Source of the DNA: Micrasema longulum
Lineage: Eukaryota; Arthropoda; Insecta; Trichoptera; Brachycentridae
Direction of reading: 5' to 3'
NCBI GenBank assembly: GCA_022494885.1
Contig: JAGVSM010004975.1
Location: 62,001 to 126,000, forward strand
DNA: 64,000 nucleotides
The notes under the pieces were generated by a model. It saw only the letters and a program-made list of their open reading frames with translations. It was not told where the DNA came from and ran no database searches. Position numbers and translations under genes: made by a program. This document shows positions 1 through 11,600 of the stretch, one piece after another. Each line of letters starts with the position of its first letter. Positions within the stretch are counted from its first letter, which is position 1.

Positions 1-2525
1 TGTTTTATATACTATATTTATCGAATAAATTCCAACAATAATCGCTTATGAAGCAGGATTAGTATAACACAAATGATTAATTATGTTTAATTAACAAACA
101 ATAATTTAATTTTGTAATAACCAAATTTATGAAATTCTTGTTGATTTTTGTAATTTTTATTTATTTTATAAATATTTTTTAAAAACAAAATAAAAAGTTG
201 AGCGTAATTAGTAAGACAAGAGAAATTTATTGTATGAGTAATACATACAATTCTTTTATGCTCTTGAAGTGTTGTTTATATAATTTAAGTTTTTTACAAA
301 AAAATATTTTAAACTAAACTCTGGCCGAACAAAAAACAAGAAGGCTTAAAAAAACAAGAACTTATTTTTTAAAATTCTGTACAAACAGTAAGTAGATAGT
401 GCTTAAAATTAAGGAAAAAAGAACAGTAGACATTGGTTATTAACAATGTTCGAATATTACTTATGTAAAAAAATCATTAAAAATACATTTAACTTGTTGA
501 GATCAAGATATTCTCGTAAACAATATAAAATAAAAATTATTCTTATTTATTGCAACAGAGGGAAAACAAATTTGAGAAAGAAAATTATCCAGCCTTGTCT
601 ACAAACATTTGGACATTCAATATATTTTATATAATTAAATGCTAACATATAAATTGTTATTAACTAAGAAAAATCATAAATATAATCTATAATCTATGCT
701 ATATACTAAATTATTTTTTTATATCCAAATATTAGACATAACATATAAGTAAATTCAAACTTTATTAATATTTTACCCATTAAAAAGCTTTTGTAAGCTT
801 CTATTATTGTACATAATATATTATACATTTCTCATAATGAGAGATTTGCATTTTCATCTATAGGGTACATTAACATACAAATTTCAAAACTAATATTGTC
901 TTGAAAAATATTGTGCTAGTATTGATACAATCCAAATAAACAGCATGTAGAATCCAACTACATATTTATCAATATACTTCTAGAATAAACTGCAGAATGT
1001 CAACGATAATTCGAGATTGTCCATTCTGAATTAGCGAATGGATAGTTCTAACGCTGACATAACTGCTTCATTGATTTACATTAGTCTGACTGTTGGGTAA
1101 CCGCAACACTTACCTTATATTTATTTAAAGACAATTTAGTAAATACTAATGTTTAAAAACAAATCACAAAAAAACAAGAAAAACTGTGTTAAAAAATAGA
1201 TATATCACATTAATTTATTATATAGTTTTTGATGAATAGTGTTTTTATTCAACAATAATTGACATATTTTTCAATACATCTATTTTTCTGCAATACTATA
1301 AAGCTATGTATTTTACCTACTGCTAGAACACTTATTAGTACACAAGCACAAAATAGCGATGCATACTTTATAACTAGCTATAGTAAATATTTTTTGCGAT
1401 ACTTTTATTTATAACCAAATATTAGACTACCAAATCGATGTAATGGCTAAAATTCAATTAGCAACTATTATGATTTATGTAATAGGAAATAAATGACCAA
1501 ACAAAAACAGAATAATAGAAATGAAAAATCATTCAACAAGTTTAAGCTATTTACGTAAATAAACATAATTTATTTTATATTTGGTAAATTGATTAGGGGC
1601 ATAAGAACATTACTGGTCCACTGTATATTATTAGTGTACTATTATGTTTTCACAGTGAATGATTTAACTTAAATATTAATGAAATATTTTTCATAATAAT
1701 TTTATAAGTTTGTGTACAAGTAAAATCTTTTATTTAACATTTTAACGAACCATTTTCATATACGTACGTATTAATTATTATAATAAAAATAGTCACATAG
1801 TACACACATAGTGTTTTAAATATTTTAAAAATAGTGTTCAATGATGTTATTAAAATATTTTACTAAATCAAAGTCAAAAAATTATATTATGATCACCGCT
1901 GTAAAAAGTCTAATCTGTATTACTACACTAGTACAACGCATGGATTTGTAATTATTTTGTGCCCATTTTTACATAAACACTATGTTATCTTGATACAATA
2001 TCGTAGTACAATGATGCTATACACAACACATGTTTAAATTTACGATGTTTGTGTAAAATTTCAATGGTTGATTTTTTATAGATATTTTGGCACAGATATA
2101 TTTAATACATATATGGGGTGTAATTACATATTTTTGTTTAATAAAAAATCATGAACACAATATTTTATGTATTATGTAATAAATAACCAATTTCACAATG
2201 TTAGATAATAAAATATAATGTTAAGGCATGTTAAAACAGTTCTAAAGAACTATGGCGCGAATGTTGTAGAATACATATGTACTTTGAAATGCGGATTTTG
2301 ATAAATAAATAATTATTATCTGTTTTCCAGCGTGAAATTTTAAAGCCATTTGCAAAATGTTTATATTATAAAGTAATGCATTAAAAAATACATTTTGAAA
2401 AATGTATAAAAACGTTAATTAAATCAATAAACCACTGGTAAAAGACATATAAATAAAAATAACTTTAGCATGAAAAGTACATAAATGAAAAAATGCCACA
2501 TTGATTATGTAATCTGCAAAAGTAA
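1..2525. other. AT-rich region downstream of the ORP stop
   Basis: No credible coding region. Part must be ORP 3' UTR; possible polyadenylation signals on the minus strand are ATTAAA near 2137-2142 and AATAAA near 1729-1734, neither secure. A short stretch at 592-626 resembles the Y block of the permuted repeat seen at 35.6 and 43.9 kb. Confidence 0.4.
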
Positions 2526-2634
2526 CTAGAAAATCTGAATATTGGCAAGATGCTCGTAATTTCTGTCCCAATAGCCACCATTGTAGAGCCAATCTTCTTG
2601 TTTAGTGTATGGGTTAGTGCCTTGACTGAACCAC
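2526..2634 (-). CDS. ORP coding exon 8 (terminal)
   Basis: Acceptor TTCTAG|G, then WFSQGTNPYTKQEDWLYNGG and a WDRNY block, ending TAG at 2528-2526. Human ORP2 ends with a comparable NPYTGTPDWLYAGDY block. The exon is too short for ORF calling and was found by splice phase. Confidence 0.93.
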
Positions 2635-5600
2635 CTAGAATAAAAAGGAAAAAATGTCAATACATCGTACTATGTTGAATATTTAAATAATTATTGTAAA
2701 ACTTGAATTATGAATATTTAGTGAATCAAGTCAGAATGATTAACATTTTGATTGCATTCGTTCAAACATTACATTTGTGATGGTTAAAATTGAAATGCGA
2801 TACAATATAGGTAGTAATTCCCGGACTCAACAATAATCACCCAGAACCTTCGCACGTCTAAGTCATTACATCATGGAGGCCACCATCATTTTGGTTCTAT
2901 TTCTTATTCAATGAACATGTTCATATGAGGCGATGAGAGCCATAGGAGCTTAAGAGACATTTGTCATTAATTGAATCGGAAATTAATTGAGTCAGAAAAA
3001 ATAATCCTAAATTTTAAGCCACAGTAGCTCAAGCACTTATATAACCGACAAGCGACCGAAACTAAATAAACATAAAAATCTGTAGGGCTAAATTAAAGTT
3101 GTACAAAAAATTTATGCCAGGGAAACAAAATATAGCCAAATTTGTGCCGGAAGTGAACATCATTTATACCCTTTTCATTTATGTTAAGAAAATATAGTGT
3201 AACCGTAGTTTTAGTTATTTTATATAAAAAAACAAAAGTCATAAATGTTTGGAAGTCATTTTGCCAATAACTGCTGCGAGGGTCAAACTGCATGTTACTA
3301 CGTAAGGGTGCTAACCTCGGGGCGTTTCCCTGGGGATGTTTTTTGGCTTGCTTGCGGCAGGAACGCTGCTTGTCTTCCAGGCGAGTCTTCTCCCGCGCGG
3401 CTCCATCCACGTCTCCCCTCTCCAGGCAGCGCACATCGGGGCGTAGGCGGGAGTCTGTGGGACACAAGCGAGAGCCCTCGCGACCGTGGGACGCCTCCAG
3501 TTCATTCAGGGACATGGCGAATGATGTAAACTGGTAATACTGCGAATATCAGAGACTTTTTATCAGGAACATAGCAGAGGCGTACTTGAGGCGTGTTAAA
3601 ACAAAGACGGGAATCTCTACTGAAATGAGTTAGATTAATGATCCTTGTACATGATAATATGGTAAAAAATAATATATGTATGGTTTGATGTATATTTAAG
3701 AGATGCATGAAGGCATCATTCATGGCGGTCATTACTCCGGAGACAAGTATTTATGATTTTGAAAACCTAACAAAAATTTTAATCTATGACAATTGTGCAC
3801 ATACTTCACTACTATTATCAGGACGAGGTGTAGCCTCCCATAGGGTGGTGGAGTTGGGAATATCCAGAGAGTAGGTACTGTCAGACTTTGGGATCTCTCC
3901 ATCAGCTGGCTCAGGGATGGGTGGCTCATCAGACTGTTGAAAAGTAACTCTTTTAATAAATATGTAAATACTATTCAGTAACCACGAAACAAAATTTTTT
4001 TTAATACTTTGATGTTTTTATGATAAACTCAATTCAAAATATTAAGTAGTAATGTAACAGATATGTTTTTATAGTAAATAAGGTCTTACTTCTTGCAATG
4101 AAACTGACTTGAAGGCCCCTACTTTGAGAGAATTCAGTTTGGCCAACACACGGCGTGGAGTGTGTGCGGGGGAGTCCCCTCCAGCCTTCCCCCCACCGTC
4201 CCCACTGCCTCCTGCCCCATCCTCTGCTTTTTTCTGCTCACGGTTCCACTCTTCATATGAAGGCATGTCGCAGCACTTAATAAAGTCTGTCCACTTGCCG
4301 TAAAGGAAGTTGATTTTCTTCTTACTATAAATAATTAACAAGTTGTAATGGTAATCACAAGTGCATTCAAAAACATTTTAAGCATTCATATGCTTAAAAT
4401 GTTTTTGACAGAATGTTATAAGACAGAACAAAAACTGGATAATTTTACACTCTTAAATTATTGCATAAAATATTTTTTTTGTATCTTAGGTGCAAACTGT
4501 CCTATTTATTTCGGCACACAAATTCATATATTGGCTGTACAAAAAAAGCTGCAGTGGAATCTCTCAAAATGCCATACAATTTGATGCGTAAGACACCCGA
4601 GCGCTAGTTTGGATCGCACATTGAACTCTTGTGCCTTTTTTTGCCAAATTTATCAAAACGGTTCCAACCCGCAGTCTAACATGCCATTTCGGCGAGCAGT
4701 TATACCAGCAGTTTGGAATGCCATTCCAGATGTGCTGTTAAAACCTTACATGCAAAGGTCGATTTTCAAGGCGCATTTATTGGAATTTTCATTTCTTTCA
4801 TCAAATATTTCTTCCTTTCCTTTCCTTTGAATAATGATCATTACACATTTTAAAAATTAAACGTATAAAGAGTATGAGGCTGATATTATCCTAGTGAAAT
4901 ATTTACCAGTTTATATATTGGATGAACACATAATTACCAATTTCCTTTTTGTGGTGTTGTTTTTTTTTTTTAATTTAAGTATTTTTTATATTAAAACAGA
5001 TTTTTATTAAATAAATGACTACAAACTTGTGATCGAAGATAAATCCTTCTACTCGGTGCAAGTCCTTAGAGGCCCACCCCGCTGGCTTGAAGGACAGTTG
5101 TGCGCGCAGTCCCGGAGTACCTCGGGAGTGACACACTACCTCCATGGAGCCATACTGCTCCATCCACAGCCGACCCACTATAATATTGTGCACGCAGCAA
5201 TTTACGTTGCTCCATGTATAGGCCTCTCCCCATCTGAAAGGGAAAATAATTTGTATTTAGTAAAACAGGATAGTTCGCAGTTTGCCCATAGTGAACTTCA
5301 TTCTCAAGATGGACTTTATAGAATTTTTTCTTAACCATAGGCAAAATTAAAACAAACTCGCAATATATCTTTGATAACTAATAACTACAGAGCCCCCTGT
5401 GATGTAATCACTAAGATATGCTTGCCTGATGTACAGGGGTTCCTGGTTAGATTACCGATAATAAATTGTTTTATTTTTTTTCTACTAAGATTATCAATAA
5501 AATAATTTGACCTAACTGGGGTTACCCATGTCGAGGACACTTAACAATATACTTTTTAAAAATATTTTTACAAGTGAGAATAAACAAAGAAGACATGAGA

Positions 5601-8600
5601 CTATGCATAAATAATTAACAAAAAGTTTTAAATATTATAAAATGTACAATAAAATAACAAAAACAAAACATTAACTATACATTTGTGGAGCATTTTAGAT
5701 ATTGGTTTGGGTGAATGAGACAATCCATTTTACTTCTACCCAGCTCCAGTTTTCTTTTTTTTTATAGCCTTTTTGAACATTTTCTCATATCTAATTGTTT
5801 TAATAGACAGCGGAAGTGGGTTATAGATTTTAATTGCGTAATACTCAAAATCCATTTTTATGGTTGTTTCTATGCTGTAATTTATTTACCCGTGTAGTCG
5901 GTCTCTTGATTTGTTGTGGTACAATAAAAAAAATGAATGTAACATTAAAATCATTGAAAACAATAATATTTATACCCTACTACTATTTTATTTTGTGCAG
6001 TATTTTTTGTGGCACACGACATTCATAAATATTTACGCAGAGTGTGGAGGAGTAGTAATAATATACTTATGAACTAACCTGGGAAGTTCCACAGTAACTT
6101 GTCCCTTGGGCTGTATTTCCACACTTTTGCCCCAGAAGCGGAGCTTGGGATGGACATAGCCGTGGAAGATGAAGTGTGGACTGTCGGCATGGAACGCTGA
6201 CACAGGAGGGTGGTGGGAGACCTGCTCCGCTACAGCGCGGAACTCGGGTCTCTGCAGCTCATACGTCTCTCCCAGTCGAGGGTTGAAAGGCTTACCGAGG
6301 CGTTCTCTATTTGACGCTAATGCGCTCACTGCAAAACCTGTAAAAAATATTTTTCTAAATAATCTTAACATGAAAAATAGTTTTTCAGGGTAAATTATAT
6401 TATTGTTATTTTATGATTCAAGCCTTAAGATTTTTTTGTAGACAATTTGGTCGTAGTAACAAAGCTGTGTGAGGCATATAGATGGGAAGGTTTTCACAGC
6501 CACTGTTATCAATATTTCTTTTTTGGGTAAAACCGTGTGTGTTGGATTTGTTCTGACTTTTTGACTACCACTGCAGGAGCCATCTTTAGGGTAAACTGAG
6601 TGTTTTGTAGAAAAAAGTAAGTGTTTAAGTACTAATAATTTGTACCGTGTCGCAGTCGGCACATTTCTATTAGTTTTTGTAGTATGTAGTGCTGGGAACC
6701 ATGTTGAGTTTAATTTAAGCCCGTCGTCTTTGTTTATATTATTTGGGTGTCTGTGTATTTCAATTGCCTCTTTTATTATTTGTGCACTGTAATTACTGGG
6801 TTTATATAAAATTTTTGGTTCGAATGCAAAAAAATGTCCGGTGTCTATAAAGTGTTACGCTATTGCGGATTTGTCAGGGTGCCTAAGTTAGCTGTTTGTC
6901 CTATGTATACTTTATCGCATCCTTGGCAACTTAGTTTATAAACAGCTTCCGTTTCCAGGGGATTCTTATCTTTTGGGTTTGATAAATGGTTCTTTATTTT
7001 TCCCACAGTCCCCAACGTTGTTCCAATATTATGTTTCTTCAGCACTTTGGCTACCCTGGCAGTAACATTCTGTGCATATAGTTTTTCTACAAAACACACG
7101 GTTTACCCTGAAGATGGCTCCTGCAATGGTATCCGAAACGTCAGAACAAATCCAACACACACGGTATAACCCAAAAAGAAACATATTGTGTAAGTCATTT
7201 TTGTTATTTTTACAGGACGGCGATTAAAACAGCATGAATTGAAGAATTAAACTTAGGGATTTTAATAGGCGACAATTTATGGACAGAAATGTAATTTTAA
7301 TACATTTTAGGGCGTAATTTAGTTGAGCTTTTTAATAAAATAAAGAGTTTTTTCATCGTCCTGTAAAAATAATAAAAATTATTTATGCGGTGTTGTTACT
7401 TAAAAGACAATATGGGGTTTTGAGCACATAAACGTTAGCGATTGGGTGGTGCAGTTTCGGCAATGAAGATATAGAGGCAACGAGTTCGTTGACGCAAAAG
7501 AAAAACAACTTACAACTTGAGCAGTTTGCGCAAACAGCTATGAGGTGAATTTTTTTGGCATGCATGGTTATTTTGTATATTTTTATTTTAAAGTTAGCGA
7601 ATGGTTAGAATGAGAATGAAATCTGTATAAATATTTTTTTTTTAAATAGAAAACTGGAAGTATAAAATTACTTTATAACTGTCTTTTCAAAAATATTATA
7701 AAACTAACATCATATATTTTTATTTCATTTTTTATTGTAAGGGAATTGAAAGAAAAAAATATGAAGTGAAACGGTATTCCAATGCTAGTATATATGTTGT
7801 GATTACCAGCAATGTATCGCATGCGCATGACAGGATCCTCCTGTTCAGCAGCGAGACGTAGTAACTTGGCATACTCCAGATATTCTAGCATACGCTGCAG
7901 GAAAGAGAGTGGCTCGTTGAACACAACTGGCATGGTGATCTTACTGAGCTCTTTGCCGATACAATTCTTCAGAACAGACCACAACGAGAAGTCGTTGCGG
8001 CTGAACATGGGCACAGGCAGCGAGGTCCTGGAAATAAAAAACATTCTCGATAAATAAATAAATTCCTCCTCCAAACAAGTTATCCTAAGAGGCTGTTAAT
8101 CAGAATTTATGATTCGAAATAGTTATGAATGAAAAAGACAATATAGCAGTATACTTCACTCACTTTTTTCACTCTTCCTACATTAAAAACGTTCACTGTA
8201 TAGCATTATTTTTAATGAATGAAAATGAATAATGTTTAAAAGTTAAAATTTTGTCTGAATAAATTAAGATAGTAACAATAAATTTTGTGTCGTCACGTGA
8301 CCTTGTATATTCAGTTTATGTATTCTTACGCAAAAAGTAAAATTGTTAAAAAACAAGGATAGTGTTTCTCTAAGAAGTTCAGTGCTACGGGATATTGAAT
8401 ATAAAAAATGTTTTCTTACACGAGGTAAAATTTAGAGCATTATTTAATTGTATGGTCAAGTTTTTTGAAAATAAATAAGAAAAAAATAATTATTTATGAA
8501 TGATTTTTTTTAACAATAAAATAGCATACATAATTAGTATTGTTGTTTCCGCGAAGCCGAAGCTTGTCTGTGGGTTACATTTTTTTTTATTTTATAAAAT

Positions 8601-11600
8601 GTAGGTACAGATTTTAATTTAAAAAAAGAAAATATTTGTTTTTTGATGATTTTTAAAAATGTACTAAAGTTTTTTTCCTCTCGATTTTCACTAGGTATTA
8701 AGTTAAACAGTTTTGGTACTACACTCCCTATTGTTATATATCCATAGTAGTTTTTCTGTCGAGGCACCGTCAGCTGCTGTGCCGATACTTGTCAGGCCAC
8801 GATCAGATGGGTTACTTTGAATTTAAAACTCCAGTCGAGTTTATTACTTTGAAACGTCACAAGTTCATGTGAATAAAAACTAATGTATTATAGCGTTGTT
8901 ATGTGTCGTGGTAAATTTTCGGTTTCCGGGTAACCATTTTTTTCAACGTTTAATGTAAATAATTCATAATTGACAGCTACGGGTTCTACTTTTAAATGAC
9001 AGCACAACTCACCGACGACAACTCGTAACGCCACGGGCAGAGTAAAATCAAAATTACAAAACTTTAAAAAATCATAGCGATGATAATACGATACAAAAAA
9101 ATATATTTAAAAAAAAATCGCTTGGTTTGATGGCGGCCTATTAACAAATAAAAAATATTTTAAAAACCACTGAACATCTTATTCATAAAAGTATAGCTCT
9201 ATGATGAAAACATTATATTATATAAACAATAATAGAAGTATAATAAAAGAAAACTAAAAACACTAAATTGTGAAAAATTTATGTCGTTCTGAGTTAAACG
9301 TGCAGTTTTTTGGTTATTCCCAGTGCAAAAAAAGATGTTTCATTGTATGTATGTATTTATCAAACTTAACACTGAATTCCCCTCTAAATCAAAGTAAACA
9401 ACGTAAACTAAATTATTAAAAAATCATACGACAATAAAAAAAAGTGAAAAAATAGAATTTTGAAAAATCTTTCAATTCGATTTGCGTGTGGATTTTAGTT
9501 TATAGATTACGGAAATACCATCCTTATTCTACCAATACAATAAGGATTGTATTTCCATCCGTATTCTACCACTATACCTAGGAGTAACGTTATGCCAAGT
9601 TTATGAGTAAGGCCCAATTTCGATTATGTATTTGATTCGATGTAGGTACATATTACATATATCGTCGCTTTAGTTAGTTAGTTTTTGTCCAACATACCAT
9701 TTTGAACGAAATTGAGTTAAGTGCACGGAAGTTCTGAGAAAGCTTTTTTTTATAAAATTAACATGGAAAAAATATTTTTTAAAACATTGTTTAGGGGGAT
9801 TTTTAAACGAATTTTGTCTTAAGTAAATTTTGCCTACTTCGTAAAAAATAAACTTTAAAGCCCTACTTCTGCAGATTTGTGTTTTGGTCTGTTGGATAAA
9901 AACGAACTGAAGCGAAGATATGTAATATTATATTAAATACTTAAAAAGGGAATGCATTAAATTTGCTACTAGTCTCAAGGTTGCGCTGATCGACGGCTGC
10001 CAAAAATCAATATATTTGAACTACTCCAGGAAGAATTTCCCTAAAGAAAAGTGTGTTGTCGTGACACAGTAATCGAAAACGAAAAATATTTACTAAAGGT
10101 GATTCTAAACGGAAATATAAAACTAATTATTCATAGATGACGTTTTTATCATTTTTTATAAATATTGTAAGATATTTTTTGTTTTGTACACCATTTTGTG
10201 AAAAGGACATAAATTATATTGTTATGGCATTTGTAACAATTAATATAGTGTAAAGTTTCCGCAAATTAAGTTTTGTAAAATTTCCATTGAAAATAAACGT
10301 AAAAATGGCATTTTTTAATAAAAATGATAAAAGCGCCATCTACGAATAATTCATTTCATATTTTCGTTTAGAATCACCTTAAGCCAAAAACAACAACAGA
10401 GCAAAACTAATCTTAAAGAAGATGGCGATAAATAAACTATAGATAATTTTAAATGTATTATTCATTTTTAATCATTTGTTTACACCACGGGAGATTGTAT
10501 ACGAGGCATTTTTTTTTCAATTGTTTTTGTGATTAACGAGAACATTTAAATAAGGAGGCATTTTCAGTAAGTCGTAAATAAATAGAAACACATATGAAAA
10601 TGGGAATCGAGATGTGGTAGAGTGGGCAGTAAACCTCAGGCCTCTGATTCGAAACCGCAATGCTACCGCGGGACCATCTCTCAATTGAAATGAATCGTAC
10701 GATAACTCAATGTTATTAAAACTAACAAATTTGCACAGCACGCGGCGAAATCATTCCGAGAATCTGGACGGTCAAATAAACTACTGAATTCATTTTATGT
10801 AGACCACTGATGTACATCTTATAGGTACTTAACCTCATTATGCGAGGTACTGTACAACATTATGTCGTGCTATTAAGGTTTACAATACACTGGAGGAAAC
10901 ACGCAACGTGCGACATGGAAAAACAAAACCGAGAAGAAAAGAAAATAAAAGACATTACGAATTCCAAACACGAAAGCGGAGTTTCTTCACAAGGATAAGA
11001 ACTGATACAAACATCGTTTTATAAAGAAGGCCAAAGTGTTTACTTGAATGAGGAACTTCAGCCCTACGGGAAATTGGATACAAAAAATGATTTCTGGCGC
11101 GCGGTAAAAATTAGAGCATTAAATTGTACGACTCTTGAAAATGTACAAAAAAAATATATAAAAAATATTTTAATAAAAACGCACTACTTTGATTGTCGTC
11201 ACTGGTTCATATGAACCAACCAATGATGTGGGAGATGTGAACGATATTCGGTTGGCTTACCGTAAACGAACCGATGGGAAGAACTAACAGAGAACAACCT
11301 CCGACGTCACATGCGGCGTTATTTCAGAAATACAAAACTTTAAAAAAACTCATAGCGCTGATAATACGATAGGTAAAAAAAAAATTTTTTTGGCTCAGTT
11401 TAATAGTCGATTAACAAATAAAAAAAAGACAGCGAACTTCCTCATTACAGTAGGTATAACGTCTAACAGCAACTAAAGAACTTTTTAAACAAACTAAACA
11501 ATTAAATGTAACTGAAATCTTTAAACTAGAATCCTTAAAATTTATTCATAAATTAGCCACTGATGTAATTGTAGACGAAGAATTAAAACTTGAAAAAAAC

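Noticed and set aside
3245..3537. Plus-strand open frames of 81-94 codons opposite ORP exon 7
   Set aside because: Shadows of a GC-richer coding exon; the minus frame matches ORP and splices in phase.
7673..8074. 133-codon minus-strand ORF beginning MEEEFIYLSRMFF as a protein start
   Set aside because: Residues before the TTTCCAG acceptor are intron translation; the exon begins at 8027.
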